DNA of 64,000 nucleotides from Flavobacteriia bacterium. GTDB taxonomy: Bacteria; Bacteroidota; Bacteroidia; Flavobacteriales_D; Crocinitomicaceae. The translations under genes were made by a program, and so were the position numbers. The stretch is from the NCBI GenBank assembly GCA_016178305.1, contig JACOTM010000116.1, forward strand, positions 1 to 64,000, read 5' to 3'. This document shows, in pieces, positions 15,388-25,950 of the stretch (positions are counted from its first letter, which is position 1; the number at the start of each line of letters is the position of its first letter). The notes beneath the pieces were generated by a model. The model was not told the DNA's origin. It worked only from the letters and a program-made list of their open reading frames with translations, and ran no database searches.

Positions 15388-18300
15388 TTAATTGCTTTTT
15401 GTAAGATATCCACTTTTTTCAAAAGGTGTCTCATCTTTAAAAAGTCCTTTGATTAAATAGAAATAAACTCCATCTGGTAATTCTTCAGAATTCATATTTT
15501 TACCATTCCAAATATAAGTGCCAACGACATTGTTATTTTCAAAAACGACATTACCCCATCGGTTTAAAATGAGAACATTGTAGTTTTTGAAGATATTAAA
15601 AGGAAATTGAAAAAGATCATTAACACCATCTCCATTTGGTGTGAAAACATTGGGAATCTCAATGTCTCCAGAAATATGAATTTGAATTGATGAAGTGTCT
15701 TTGCATCCATTAGCATCTGTTATAATTAAAGATACAGTGTAAATATAGGGTAGTCCATAATTAAATGTGGTATTAGCATCACTTGTATTGAGTTGATTTG
15801 TATTGTTAAAATCACCGAAACTCCAATTCCAAGAAGTTATCGGAACATTAAAAGTAGATTGATCATCAAATATTACAGGCATGCCTATACTACTTTCGGT
15901 TGGGTTTGCAGTAAAATTGGCATTTAGTTGGTTACTGATTATGTTAAGTGTATCCTTGTATGGTATCGCACAATTTAAATTATCATAAATGGTAAGAATT
16001 GGATAATAAACACCTTGATTTGGATAATTGTGTTCTTGACTTAAATTAGATGTAATAGTTGTACCATCCCCAAAATCCCAAGTAAAATGATCAATATCAA
16101 TTGGAGATAAAGTATCAAAAATATAGGCATTATCACATAAAAAGGGTGTTGGAATAATCGAGGGAATTACTGTAGGTCCACCTATTGTTAGATAATCTAC
16201 TAGCAAAGTATCGTCAACGCATCCAAATTGATCTGTAATTTGTAGGTTTAATGAATATGTTCCTGCAAAAACATACGTATTACTAGGATTTGTTAAAGAT
16301 GAATTTTTTCCATCACCAAAAATCCAATTTGAATTATAGGCTCCGTATGAATTGCTTTGATTTTGAAAAGTACCAAATACTGGGGGACAAGTAGAAACAC
16401 CATTGCCATTCATGTTTGCTCCACTAAGAGCAAAATCCATATTAGCATAAGGTAAAGAGACTGTTATCGTTTTTGTGAGACTGTCTATACATCCATTTCC
16501 ATCTGTTACGTAAAGAGTCAAGTCATGTGAAATATGGTCGTAATTTATCGATTGATTTTCATCAAAAAATCCATTGTAATTTGTTGTATTCGATGCTGAT
16601 ATGTAATCAATGCTCCATTCGTAAGTCAATAAGTTAAAGCCTGTTGAATTATTTAAAGCAATAAAATTCTCTAAGTCACAGACAACACTATCAACTGTAA
16701 ATTGTGGGATTGGAAGTGTGATATTCATTGCTATAGTTGTTGGTTGTGAAACGCAACCAAAACCATCTGTTGCAACAAGTGAGGTGTTAAATGTTCCTTG
16801 TGTTGTAAAATCAAAATTAGTGTTCGTATTTAGATTGTTTGTTGTCATTGTAGAATTATCAGGAAATGTCCATGAAAAACTAGAGAAAGTTGGGTAGCCA
16901 TTTCCTTGTGGTGTTGATAAATTGCTATAAGTAACGGTTGTAGGGGCACAACCAGCAATTGCAGAAGGATTAATGTTTGCTGAAGGCAATTCGAGCACAT
17001 CAAAACCATTAAACGTAAAAGTACCTGAGCATCCAACATTATTTGTTGCGGTTAATGTAATAGGATATGATCCAGATGTAGTATAAGTATAAGTTGCTGG
17101 AGAATTCGAAATGTTTTGACCATTCCCCATATTAAAACTATAAGTCCCAAATGAATTTGTTGAAGTTGATGTGCTTGTTAATGTTACACTGTTGTTTTTG
17201 CAAATTGAATCGTTTGATAATGTGAAGTTTGCAACTGTTTGAGAAATGATAATGGCTTGAGTCGTACTATCTTGACAACCTGTTGTGTAGTTGTAAACAA
17301 CTTGTTTGATATTATACGTTCCATAAGTCGTATAGTTAAAACTAGAAGAGCCATCATCATCAGGATCTAAGTCAGCGTCTTCTAATATTGTATTTGAGTT
17401 TAATGCATCTCCCCATCTCCAAATCATTTTTACATCATCACTAGCTTTACCAATTATTGCATTGTCAGTTACAGCAACATTGACAGGGAAAGAACTTGGA
17501 TTACAATATAAAGTTTGTGCAGGAGAAAACAATGAGATTGGAGCTTTGATGAAAACAGCGCTATCTATTAAAAGAGTATCTTTACAACCTCTAAAGTTGA
17601 CGATTAATTGGACGTCAAAATAACCTGTGTCTGTAGGATATGACCACGTGGGGTTTTGCACAGTTGAAGTTCCGCCATCTCCAAAGCTCCAATTGTAGGT
17701 AACTTCGCTTGGTAAATGTGGCGTATTTATTATAGATAAATCAGTAAAGGTTACATTTGACTTTGCACATTGTATGGCAGGTAAATAAGAAAAATTTACG
17801 AGATCAATTTCTCCAACTTGAATATAATCATTTTTTATCTCAGTGTCTGTACAACCATTTTGAGTTGTAATTGTTAAGGAGATGTCATAAACTCCAGTAT
17901 TAAAAATGTGAGCGGGGGGTGTTTGTCCGTTGTATGTTGTCCCATCTCCAAAATCCCAAAGCCAATTTGTTATCGGATCAGTAGAGCTTGATAAGTTGAT
18001 GAAATTTACAGTTAAAGGTGTACATCCATTTGTTGGAAAAGAAGAAAAATTAGCTATTGGAGGAGTTGTAATGATGTAATTCGTAATAGAATTTGAAGCC
18101 TGACAACCTAGAATTCCAGTTGATGAAAGCGTAACAGTAAAATTTCCGTAAGAATTGTAAGTATGAATTGGAGGAGTTTGACCATTGTAAGTTGTACCAT
18201 CACCAAATGTCCAAACAAAATTAGAACCGCTTGAAGAGGTGTTTGTAAATGTTACATTTAAGGGAGCACAACCATTTAAAGGTGTTCCCGAAAAACTAGG

Positions 18301-19119
18301 AACGGGGAGTGGTATAACTACAATTTGATGTGTTTGAGAATCAGTACATCCAGCAATTGTGTTTTGGGAATTTAACGTAATTGTGTAAGTTCCTGCTGTA
18401 TTGTAAATGAATGTAGGGTTTTGATTCGTAGAAGTTTGTCCATTGCCATTGTTCCAAGACCATAGATTTACACCAGTTGTTGAAAGATCAGTTAGATTTA
18501 CACTACTCCCAATGCAAATACTATCAGGAAGATCAAAATCAGTTGAAAAATTAGAAATTGTAATGTTATTCGTAGTTGTATTTGAACATCCTGTTTGTGT
18601 GTTTGTTACAATTAGAGTAACGGCATAAGTATTCGCGGATGAATAGGAAATATTCGTAGGGTTTTGCAAAGTAGAGGTATTTCCATTTCCAAAATTCCAA
18701 TTATAAATAATATTCGTTCCTGTTGTTGATTGATTTGTGAAATTTACATTTACTGGTAAGGTGCATCCATTTGTTTGCATTGTGAAAATTGCGTTAGGCT
18801 TCGGATTTACAGTAATGTAATTTGTTTTTACTTCTGGATCTGCAATGTTATTTTGATCTGTAACGACAAGAATGATAGTATAGGTTCCAGGTGTAGTGTA
18901 TATATGACTCGAGTTTTGTGTATTGGCAGAATTACCGTCTCCAAAGTCCCATGCGTATTGAGTGATAGGAGAATTTCCTTGAGTTGAAGTGTTTGTGAAA
19001 ATAACTGATTCGCCTTCGCATATAGATAAAGGGGAAGCCGTGAATTGTGCGGTTGGTCCTTGAGCGATAATAAAATTAGCTAATAAGCTAAAAATAAACA
19101 GTGAATATATTTTTTGCAT
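15388..19119 (-). CDS. Giant PKD-repeat surface protein with T9SS type B sorting domain
   Basis: 1243 residues. A signal peptide (ending FIIAQ) is followed by about 13 tandem PKD-like units, each with a W-x-F/W-GDG core and an ending like GTYTITL. Some units are degenerate (NMGNG, TFPDNS, SIDYIS). The last about 90 residues (EIPNVFTPNGDGVNDLF ... LNRWGNVVFE ... WNGKN ... PDGVYFYLIKG) are the gliding-motility-associated C-terminal domain, a type B T9SS signal. It should be exported through T9SS and held at the cell surface as an adhesin or motility-related fibre. Ordered Cys in most units suggests disulfides within domains. It stands alone between the asnA leader and recQ. Confidence 0.92.
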   Translation of the reverse strand: MQKIYSLFIFSLLANFIIAQGPTAQFTASPLSICEGESVIFTNTSTQGNSPITQYAWDFGDGNSANTQNSSHIYTTPGTYTIILVVTDQNNIADPEVKTNYITVNPKPNAIFTMQTNGCTLPVNVNFTNQSTTGTNIIYNWNFGNGNTSTLQNPTNISYSSANTYAVTLIVTNTQTGCSNTTTNNITISNFSTDFDLPDSICIGSSVNLTDLSTTGVNLWSWNNGNGQTSTNQNPTFIYNTAGTYTITLNSQNTIAGCTDSQTHQIVVIPLPVPSFSGTPLNGCAPLNVTFTNTSSSGSNFVWTFGDGTTYNGQTPPIHTYNSYGNFTVTLSSTGILGCQASNSITNYIITTPPIANFSSFPTNGCTPLTVNFINLSSSTDPITNWLWDFGDGTTYNGQTPPAHIFNTGVYDISLTITTQNGCTDTEIKNDYIQVGEIDLVNFSYLPAIQCAKSNVTFTDLSIINTPHLPSEVTYNWSFGDGGTSTVQNPTWSYPTDTGYFDVQLIVNFRGCKDTLLIDSAVFIKAPISLFSPAQTLYCNPSSFPVNVAVTDNAIIGKASDDVKMIWRWGDALNSNTILEDADLDPDDDGSSSFNYTTYGTYNIKQVVYNYTTGCQDSTTQAIIISQTVANFTLSNDSICKNNSVTLTSTSTSTNSFGTYSFNMGNGQNISNSPATYTYTTSGSYPITLTATNNVGCSGTFTFNGFDVLELPSANINPSAIAGCAPTTVTYSNLSTPQGNGYPTFSSFSWTFPDNSTMTTNNLNTNTNFDFTTQGTFNTSLVATDGFGCVSQPTTIAMNITLPIPQFTVDSVVCDLENFIALNNSTGFNLLTYEWSIDYISASNTTNYNGFFDENQSINYDHISHDLTLYVTDGNGCIDSLTKTITVSLPYANMDFALSGANMNGNGVSTCPPVFGTFQNQSNSYGAYNSNWIFGDGKNSSLTNPSNTYVFAGTYSLNLQITDQFGCVDDTLLVDYLTIGGPTVIPSIIPTPFLCDNAYIFDTLSPIDIDHFTWDFGDGTTITSNLSQEHNYPNQGVYYPILTIYDNLNCAIPYKDTLNIISNQLNANFTANPTESSIGMPVIFDDQSTFNVPITSWNWSFGDFNNTNQLNTSDANTTFNYGLPYIYTVSLIITDANGCKDTSSIQIHISGDIEIPNVFTPNGDGVNDLFQFPFNIFKNYNVLILNRWGNVVFENNNVVGTYIWNGKNMNSEELPDGVYFYLIKGLFKDETPFEKSGYLTKSN

Positions 19120-19194
19120 TTACAATTTTTCTATTAAATTAACTAAATAATAGAATTATCTATCTATTTTATAGAAAAAGTTCATTTAAATGAG

Positions 19195-19202
19195 CAAACA
19201 TA
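19195..19202 (-). promoter_or_regulatory. -7 promoter element (TATGTTTG) of the PKD protein gene
   Basis: TAnnTTTG match on the minus strand, 75 bases upstream of the ATG and just behind the recQ stop codon. A perfect palindrome TCATTTAAATGA follows immediately, at the start of the predicted transcript, and could be a 5' hairpin or a regulator site. Confidence 0.45.
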
Positions 19203-19218
19203 GGTGTTGATTGAATAT

Positions 19219-21402
19219 TTAGTTCGCCATTTCACTCATAAATTTAATACGCATTAAGCGTAGCTCCTCTTCAGAATAATCACCATCAAACTCGTGATAA
19301 GCGGCGGTAAGATCATCTGATTCGGCTTCAGAAAAATAATCATAAATTTCTTCTTGATTATCAGCGTCTAGAATATCTTCGATATAATAGTTGATATTAA
19401 CTCTTGTTCCAGAAGAAACAATGGCTTCAATTTCTTCAATCACTTCTTCGTAAGATTTCCCTAATGCCCTTCCAATATCTTCAAGAGGTAATTTTCGATC
19501 AATCTTTTGAATTAGTTGTACTTTTAATCCAGATTTGTTCACTAAAGATTTGACAATTAAATCTTGAGGTCTTTCAATTTCATTTTCTTCGACATATCGT
19601 GAAATTAATGCGATAAATGGTTCACCATATCTAGCAGCTTTTCCATTTCCAACACCTTGAATATTTGTAAGTTCATCAATTGAAATAGGATAATGAAAAC
19701 ACATATCAACCAACGATGGCTCTTGAAAAATTACAAAAGGAGGGATGTTTTTTTGTTTACTAATAGATTTTCTTAGATCAATCAATAATGAATACAATTC
19801 TTCGTCGTATGCACCACCTTTTCCTCCTGTATTGATAATTGCATCTGAATCATCAATTGCAGTGAAATCATGCTCTTTTACCAAAATAAATGAAGTTGGA
19901 TTAGCAATAAAATCAGTTCCTTTATCGGTTAGTTTTAAAATACCATAAGATTCAATGTCTTTTGAAATTAATCCAAAAACCAATACTTGTCTTATCAAAG
20001 CATTCCAGAAATTTTCATCTTTGTCTTTTCCGATCCCAAAATTTGGTAATTGATCATGTTTGTAATTTTTAATGTCAGCTGTTACATTTCCTGCTAAATA
20101 AGCACAATAATGTTTCGATTTTTGCATTTCTTGAAGATCTTTTACCGCATTTAAAAACATGGAAACATATTCTTTGCCTTCTGTTTTTTCTTTAGGATGC
20201 TTACAATTATCACAATATGCATTACATCGGTGGTCTTCAAAATCTTCTCCAAAATAATGTAAAATAAATTTTCGCCGACAAACAGATGTCTCAGCAAAGG
20301 AAACCATTTCATTGAGCAATTGTTTGCCAATTTCTTGTTCTGCAACTGGCTTTCCCTGAAGGAATTTTTCTAATTTTTCTATGTCTTTGTAGTTGTAAAA
20401 CACTAAGCATTCTCCTTCTCCACCGTCACGACCAGCTCTTCCTGTTTCTTGATAATAACTTTCAAGTGATTTGGGTATATCGTGATGTATAACAAATCGT
20501 ACATCTGGCTTGTCAATACCCATTCCAAATGCAATCGTAGCTACGATCACAGAAGTTTCCTCCATTAGAAACATATCTTGATGACGCGCTCGTGTATTCG
20601 CGTCTAAACCTGCGTGATAAGGTAACGCATTGATACCGTTGACTTGAAGTAGCTCAGATATTTCTTCAACTTTTTTTCGACTTAAACAATAAATAATTCC
20701 GCTTTTCCCTTGTTTGGATCGAATATATCGAATGATTTCTTTTTCAACATCTTTTTTAGGGCGAATTTCATAATATAAATTATCTCTATTGAAAGATGAT
20801 TTGAAAACAGTTGCATCCAACATGTTCAGATTTTTCTGAATGTCATACTGTACTTTAGGTGTCGCTGTAGCTGTTAATGCAATAACAGGAACATCTTTTA
20901 TTTTTTCAAAAATTTCTCTTAATCGACGATACTCGGGTCTAAAATCATGTCCCCATTCAGAAATACAATGTGCCTCATCAATTGCGAAAAAAGAAACGTT
21001 TACGGAGGTTAGAAAAGCGATGTTTTCTAATTTTGTAAGAGATTCAGGTGCAACAAAAAGTAATTTTGTTACTCCATCTTGAACATCTTGTTTGACTTTA
21101 TTTATTTCTGATTTTGTTAAAGATGAATTTAAAAAATGAGCTACAGATTCATTGTTACTGACGCTCCTGATAGCATCAACTTGATTTTTCATTAAAGCGA
21201 TTAGTGGCGAAACAATTATTGCAGTCCCTTCTTTTAACAAAGCAGGAAGCTGATAGCACATTGATTTACCTCCCCCAGTTGGCATAATAACAAAAGTGTT
21301 TCGACCACTTAATACATTTGTTATTATTTCTTCTTGATTTCCTTTGAAACTATCAAAGCCAAAAAATTTACGTAATGCAATTTTTAAATCATCTATAGCC
21401 AT
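19219..21402 (-). CDS. recQ: ATP-dependent DNA helicase RecQ
   Basis: 727 residues with the full RecQ layout. The DEAD/DEAH helicase core has Walker A PTGGGKS (41-47) and DEAH (142-145). The second RecA lobe ends in the QETGRAGRDG motif VI. The RecQ-C zinc site uses Cys residues in CRRKFILHYFGE and CNAYCDNC, and is followed by a winged-helix region. The HRDC domain is recognised by PLSI-like DELTNIQGVGNGKAARYG. An extra acidic tail (about 620-727) is common in Bacteroidota RecQ. It unwinds DNA 3' to 5' in recombination repair. It is transcribed away from tatC. Confidence 0.95.
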   Translation of the reverse strand: MAIDDLKIALRKFFGFDSFKGNQEEIITNVLSGRNTFVIMPTGGGKSMCYQLPALLKEGTAIIVSPLIALMKNQVDAIRSVSNNESVAHFLNSSLTKSEINKVKQDVQDGVTKLLFVAPESLTKLENIAFLTSVNVSFFAIDEAHCISEWGHDFRPEYRRLREIFEKIKDVPVIALTATATPKVQYDIQKNLNMLDATVFKSSFNRDNLYYEIRPKKDVEKEIIRYIRSKQGKSGIIYCLSRKKVEEISELLQVNGINALPYHAGLDANTRARHQDMFLMEETSVIVATIAFGMGIDKPDVRFVIHHDIPKSLESYYQETGRAGRDGGEGECLVFYNYKDIEKLEKFLQGKPVAEQEIGKQLLNEMVSFAETSVCRRKFILHYFGEDFEDHRCNAYCDNCKHPKEKTEGKEYVSMFLNAVKDLQEMQKSKHYCAYLAGNVTADIKNYKHDQLPNFGIGKDKDENFWNALIRQVLVFGLISKDIESYGILKLTDKGTDFIANPTSFILVKEHDFTAIDDSDAIINTGGKGGAYDEELYSLLIDLRKSISKQKNIPPFVIFQEPSLVDMCFHYPISIDELTNIQGVGNGKAARYGEPFIALISRYVEENEIERPQDLIVKSLVNKSGLKVQLIQKIDRKLPLEDIGRALGKSYEEVIEEIEAIVSSGTRVNINYYIEDILDADNQEEIYDYFSEAESDDLTAAYHEFDGDYSEEELRLMRIKFMSEMAN

Positions 21403-21565
21403 CTAACTGTTTATTAATTGTTTAATTCAATATTGGAACCTTTGTTCTACGAAGTTACAAAAAAAAGAGTCTAAAAGGAAATTTTTTGAGAGCATGTTTT
21501 TATTAAAAAAGATTAATTTTTGAAAGATTCTATCTTTTGTCAGAAGCTAATTAATTTCCTTTCAC

Positions 21566-21573
21566 TAACTTTG
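21566..21573 (+). promoter_or_regulatory. -7 promoter element (TAACTTTG) of tatC
   Basis: A perfect TAnnTTTG match ending 8 bases before the tatC ATG, so the 5' untranslated region would be only about 3-5 bases. The nearest TTTG upstream (21536-21539) is a little too far for an ideal -33 box. Confidence 0.6.
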
Positions 21574-21581
21574 ACTTTCGT

Positions 21582-22370
21582 ATGGAAGAAGAAAAAAAAA
21601 TGTCCTTTTTGGATCATTTAGAGGAATTACGTTGGAGATTGGTAAAATGTGCTATCGCAATTGTAAGTATAGCTATTTTACTTTGGTATTATCAAGAATG
21701 GATTATGAATAATGTTTTCCTTTCAATGAGTAAAGCCGATTTTATTAGTTTTAAATTAATGTGTAAGTATTTAGGGGTTTGTGTAGGTGAAATCCCTGTT
21801 AAAATGCAAAGTACAACAATGTCAGGTCAATTTTCTTATGCTTTAATGATGAGTATGTTGGGTGGGGTAGTCTTTGCTTTTCCTTTTGTATTTTATCAAT
21901 TGTGGGCTTTTGTTAAACCTGGATTAAAATTTAATGAAAAATCAATAGCAAAAGGTATTGTTTTTTATGTTAGTTTATTGTTCTTCTTAGGTATTTTATT
22001 TGGATATTTTGTTGTTTCGCCTATTTGTGTGCAATTCTTTGGAGCATATCAAATAAGTAAGGATATTGAAAATATATTTACGATTAACTCATATATGAGC
22101 ACAATAATATCCACCGTATTTTATTCAGGCCTTTTATTTTTATTACCAGTAGTTTCTTATTTATTAACTAAAATTGGGATTATCACCCCAGCGTTTTTTA
22201 GAAAATATAGAAAACACGCCATCGTTGTCATTTTGGTACTCGCAGCTATCATTACACCCCCAGATTTAATTAGTCAAGTGATTGTTTCAATTCCAATTGT
22301 GATATTATATGAAATTGGAATTATTGTTTCTGCTAGAGTTGAAAAAAATAAATTAAAAGAAGATAAATAA
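21582..22370 (+). CDS. tatC: Sec-independent (Tat) translocase subunit TatC
   Basis: 262 residues with six predicted membrane helices. The N-terminal signature MSFLDHLEELRWRL is the cytoplasmic region that binds the twin-arginine signal, with the conserved Glu of HLEELR; FVKPGLKFNEK in the first cytoplasmic loop is also typical. It exports folded proteins; in this window the SoxB-like protein carries a fitting Tat signal. No tatA is adjacent. It is followed at 42 bases by the DUF5686 gene and then lptB, a layout seen in other flavobacteria. An internal Met (MSFLD) is an alternative start. Confidence 0.95.
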   Translation: MEEEKKMSFLDHLEELRWRLVKCAIAIVSIAILLWYYQEWIMNNVFLSMSKADFISFKLMCKYLGVCVGEIPVKMQSTTMSGQFSYALMMSMLGGVVFAFPFVFYQLWAFVKPGLKFNEKSIAKGIVFYVSLLFFLGILFGYFVVSPICVQFFGAYQISKDIENIFTINSYMSTIISTVFYSGLLFLLPVVSYLLTKIGIITPAFFRKYRKHAIVVILVLAAIITPPDLISQVIVSIPIVILYEIGIIVSARVEKNKLKEDK

Positions 22371-22412
22371 TTATTAATAAAAACAATTATTTACGTTTAG
22401 TCAAATTATTTT

Positions 22413-24869
22413 ATGATTTATCGAATACTATTTATATTATTTATATTCAATAATTTTGCTTTTTCTCAGCAAACTAAAGTATTTGGCGTTGTTAAAGATG
22501 CTTCTACGGGTGAACCAATGCCTTTTATTCAAGTTTTTTTTCAAAATTCTAAAATAGGAACAGAAACGGATACCATTGGTAGGTATGTATTAGAATCTTA
22601 TTATGCTACAGATTCTCTCGTGTTTAGTGCTCCTGGATATTTAAAAAAAACAGTTGCGGTTCAACTGGATTTACCTCAAGAAATTAATGTTTTATTATCG
22701 TTGAAGTTTGAAGAAATAGATGTTGTGGTGATTAGACCGCCAGATGAATTCCCATCAACGATTTTACATAAAAAAGTTATTGCGAATAAACATATTAACA
22801 ATAAAGAAAAATTAGATTCTTATGAATATGAATTGTATAATAAAGTACAATTAGATATAGACAATGTTGGAGGAAATGTGATTGATAAAAATTTGATTGA
22901 TAAATTTGATGTCTTAACTCAATATATTGATTCAACAACTGAAAAACCACTATTACCAGCAATTTTAAGTGAGTCCATTTCGCAATATTATTTTAAAAAT
23001 AATCCAAAGAAAAAAAGAGAAATTGTAAAAGCATCCTATATTTCGGGGATTTCAACTTTACAGTTAAATCAGTTTCTAGGTGACATGTATGTTGATATTA
23101 ATGTTTACGAAAACTCAATCCCTTTATTTAATCAATCTTTTATTAGTCCTTTAGCGAATTATGCGCGAAATTTTTATCGCTTTTATTTAGAAGATTCGGC
23201 ATTTATAGACAGTAAATGGTGTTATAAATTAACATTCAAACCTAAGAGAAGTTCGGATTTAACTTTTCAAGGTGTGATGTGGATTCATGATACGACTTAT
23301 GCTGTTAAAAGTATTGAAGCTCGAGTTTCTCCAGGTTCTAATATGAATTATGTACAAGATTTTTATTTTGAACAAAAGTTTAACATGGTCGCTAAAGAAG
23401 TTTGGATGATGACTTATGAAAAAATATTAGCCGATATTCATCTAACTAAAAATTCAAAAATTAATGGAATAATTGGTAGAAAAACGTCTTCCAGAAAGTT
23501 TTTTGCAATCAATGAAACTCGTCCAACAGAGTTTTACAATTCGAATTTTACGGTTGAAGTTTCTGATAGTGCTAATTTAAGGTCGGAGGATTATTGGATA
23601 ACGCATCGACATATTCCTTTAGAAATTAAAGAACAAGGAATTAATGAAATGATAGATACATTAAATAATTTACCATTGTTTAGTACGTTTAAAAAAATTA
23701 CTTATTTAGCTACAACTAGTTATTATCCTATTGGTAAAATTGAAATTGGAAAAATTAACAGTTTATATAGTCGGAATCCAATAGAAAAAAATAGATTCTC
23801 TTTGGCAATTCGTACATCCAATAATTTTTCTAAAAGAGTAGAGTTTGGAGTGAAAGTGGCGTATGGTTTGTTAGATGAGAAATTTAAATATGGGGCATCT
23901 GTTAAATACAATGTTACCCCCAAAAAAAGGGGGGTGCTTACCGCGTTTTATAATTTTGATATCGAACAAATAGGTCAATCACCAACAGCTTCTACCGTTG
24001 GTTCAACATTTGGAACGCTATTCCGAACGGGTCCATTGAATAAATTAACCTTTGTTGAAAGAATTGGGATTAATTTTGAAAAAGATATAAAAAAAGATAT
24101 TGTGCTTTATGCTGGTTTTGAAAGAAAAGATTATACACCTCTAGGTTTAGCAAATTACTTAAGATATAATACGAATACTCAGTCATTAGATACAATTCGA
24201 AAAATAACAAGTTCGGAATTTATTGCTCGCTTCAGATGGACTAAAGATGAAGAATTTATCGCAGGTACTTTTGATAGATCAACCCTCAATTCACGGTATC
24301 CTATTTTTTCATTGCAAGGAATATTTGCTGTAAAAGGATTTTTAGGAGGTAATTATAATTATCAGAAGATTGAATTTAGAATGGATCATAACACAAAAAT
24401 TCCAATTTTGGGCAGAATAAATTATGGTGTTAATTGTGGCTATATCTTTGGAACTGTGGCTTATCCATTTTTAAAGGTTCATGAAGGAAATCAATCTTAT
24501 TGGCTTCTAACTTCAACTTTTAATATGTTAAATTATTTTGAATTCATTTCGGATAAGTATGTTGGAGGCTATGTGGAAAATCATTGGGGAGGTTTGTTTT
24601 TCGATGCAATCCCTTATGTGAAAAATTTTAAGCTAAGAGTTGTTTCTACTGGAAGAATAACTTATGGTGCTATTTCAAATAGACATGAACGGGAAATGGA
24701 AATTCCAAGCTTTACAAAATCTTTTGGCAAAATCCCTTATGCTGAGTGTAGTGTTGGTTTAGAAAATATTTTTAAAGTAATTCGTATAGACGTGTTTTAT
24801 CGAATATCTCATTTAGATTCAGGAATGAATCCTTTTGGTATCAGAGGTCGATTTTCATTTAATTTTTAA
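22413..24869 (+). CDS. DUF5686 / carboxypeptidase-regulatory-like outer-membrane protein
   Basis: 818 residues. A signal peptide ending FAFSQ is followed by a carboxypeptidase-D regulatory-like beta-sandwich (about 24-100, [20 protein letters not shown] ... YVLES). The long rest is rich in Tyr/Phe strands and ends in FSFNF, as in outer-membrane barrels. This architecture is the DUF5686 family of Bacteroidota, of unknown function. It starts 42 bases after tatC and stops 2 bases before lptB, so the three genes likely share a transcript. The link to lptB hints at a role in outer-membrane or LPS biogenesis; this is inference. Confidence 0.88.
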   Translation: MIYRILFILFIFNNFAFSQQTKVFGVVKDASTGEPMPFIQVFFQNSKIGTETDTIGRYVLESYYATDSLVFSAPGYLKKTVAVQLDLPQEINVLLSLKFEEIDVVVIRPPDEFPSTILHKKVIANKHINNKEKLDSYEYELYNKVQLDIDNVGGNVIDKNLIDKFDVLTQYIDSTTEKPLLPAILSESISQYYFKNNPKKKREIVKASYISGISTLQLNQFLGDMYVDINVYENSIPLFNQSFISPLANYARNFYRFYLEDSAFIDSKWCYKLTFKPKRSSDLTFQGVMWIHDTTYAVKSIEARVSPGSNMNYVQDFYFEQKFNMVAKEVWMMTYEKILADIHLTKNSKINGIIGRKTSSRKFFAINETRPTEFYNSNFTVEVSDSANLRSEDYWITHRHIPLEIKEQGINEMIDTLNNLPLFSTFKKITYLATTSYYPIGKIEIGKINSLYSRNPIEKNRFSLAIRTSNNFSKRVEFGVKVAYGLLDEKFKYGASVKYNVTPKKRGVLTAFYNFDIEQIGQSPTASTVGSTFGTLFRTGPLNKLTFVERIGINFEKDIKKDIVLYAGFERKDYTPLGLANYLRYNTNTQSLDTIRKITSSEFIARFRWTKDEEFIAGTFDRSTLNSRYPIFSLQGIFAVKGFLGGNYNYQKIEFRMDHNTKIPILGRINYGVNCGYIFGTVAYPFLKVHEGNQSYWLLTSTFNMLNYFEFISDKYVGGYVENHWGGLFFDAIPYVKNFKLRVVSTGRITYGAISNRHEREMEIPSFTKSFGKIPYAECSVGLENIFKVIRIDVFYRISHLDSGMNPFGIRGRFSFNF

Positions 24870-24871
24870 TT

Positions 24872-25600
24872 ATGAAATTACATACACACAATATTCAAAA
24901 AACATATAAAGGCAGGCAGGTTGTAAAAGGTGTTACTGTTGAAGTAAATCAAGGTGAAATAGTTGGTTTGCTAGGACCGAATGGTGCTGGAAAAACAACG
25001 TCTTTTTATATGATGGTAGGACTTGTGAAACCAGATCAAGGAAGTGTTTTTTTAGATGATATTGATATAACTAACTACCCGATGTACAAACGGGCTCAAT
25101 TAGGTATCGGTTATTTACCACAGGAAGTTTCCGTATTTAGAAAATTAAGTGTTGAAGATAATATTTTAGCAATATTAGAAATGACAAATTTATCTAAAGC
25201 AGATCGTAAAAATAAATTGGAACAATTGCTAGAGGAATTTAGTTTGACTCATGTTCGAAAAAATTTAGGACACTCGCTCTCAGGAGGAGAGAAGAGACGA
25301 ACTGAAATTGCTAGAGCATTAGCGACAAACCCTAAATTCGTATTGTTAGATGAGCCGTTTGCAGGTGTTGATCCAATTGCAGTTGAGGATATTCAAAGTA
25401 TTGTAGCGGATTTAGTAAAAAAAGATATAGGTATTTTAATTACAGATCATAATGTACAAGAAACGTTGTCGATTACTAATAGAGCTTATTTATTGTTTGA
25501 AGGAAATATATTAAAACAAGGTACTGCAGAAGAATTAGCCTCGGATGAGCAAGTGAGAAGGGTGTATTTAGGGCAGAATTTTGAATTAAGAAAAAAATGA
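24872..25600 (+). CDS. lptB: LPS export ABC transporter ATP-binding protein LptB
   Basis: 242 residues, the ATPase that powers LPS extraction from the inner membrane with LptF and LptG. Walker A is GPNGAGKT (35-42), the Q-loop region is [21 protein letters not shown] (a strong LptB marker), the signature is LSGGEKRR, and Walker B is [11 protein letters not shown] with the H-loop TDHNV. It is the last gene of the tatC-DUF5686-lptB unit and is closed by a terminator 10 bases on. Confidence 0.95.
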   Translation: MKLHTHNIQKTYKGRQVVKGVTVEVNQGEIVGLLGPNGAGKTTSFYMMVGLVKPDQGSVFLDDIDITNYPMYKRAQLGIGYLPQEVSVFRKLSVEDNILAILEMTNLSKADRKNKLEQLLEEFSLTHVRKNLGHSLSGGEKRRTEIARALATNPKFVLLDEPFAGVDPIAVEDIQSIVADLVKKDIGILITDHNVQETLSITNRAYLLFEGNILKQGTAEELASDEQVRRVYLGQNFELRKK

Positions 25601-25610
25601 TTCAATAAAA

Positions 25611-25637
25611 AAAGGTTATCTTTTGGATAACCTTTTT
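25611..25637 (+). terminator. Intrinsic terminator behind lptB
   Basis: AAAGGTTATC (25611-25620), loop TTTTG, GATAACCTTT (25626-25635) and a T-run. The flanking A-run would let it also serve the small lipoprotein gene that converges from the other side. Confidence 0.88.
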
Positions 25638-25658
25638 AATAAATAAAATGATTGCAAA

Positions 25659-25799
25659 TTATTTAGAAGCTACATCTGTATTGTTAACATGATTTACACT
25701 TCCATAAGCATCGCAATGTCCTCCCTGTGAAGAACCGCATGCAGCTACTAATACTGACAATACCATTCCCACTAGTGTTAAGGCCAAAAATCTTTTCAT
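25659..25799 (-). CDS. Small lipoprotein of unknown function (46 residues)
   Basis: An ORF read as MKRFLALTLVGMVLSVLVAA followed by CGSSQGGHCDAYGSVNHVNN and a short tail VDVASK-like (ends TDVASK). The first 21 residues form a lipoprotein signal with lipobox VAAC. The mature peptide is only about 26 residues and holds one further Cys in HCDAYG. It converges with lptB and shares its terminator. I recall similar tiny CDAYG lipoproteins in other Bacteroidota but know no function. The good signal peptide and the clean stop make it credible despite its size. Confidence 0.75.
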   Translation of the reverse strand: MKRFLALTLVGMVLSVLVAACGSSQGGHCDAYGSVNHVNNTDVASK

Positions 25800-25950
25800 C
25801 TGTTGTTGGTTTTAAAATTAATATTAAGGCTTTCGCTAATTTGTTTGTTAAAACAAAAATATAATAAAAAAAATAAAAAACATAAAATAATTTTAAATAT
25901 TTTACATTTTTTAATATTATTAATTTATTTTGTAAGGAGTTAATTTATTC

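Noticed and set aside
19219-25600. A missing kpsF gene between recQ and tatC as evidence of deletion
   Set aside because: I recall such a gene order in some flavobacteria, but there is no scar or remnant here and I cannot check the synteny.
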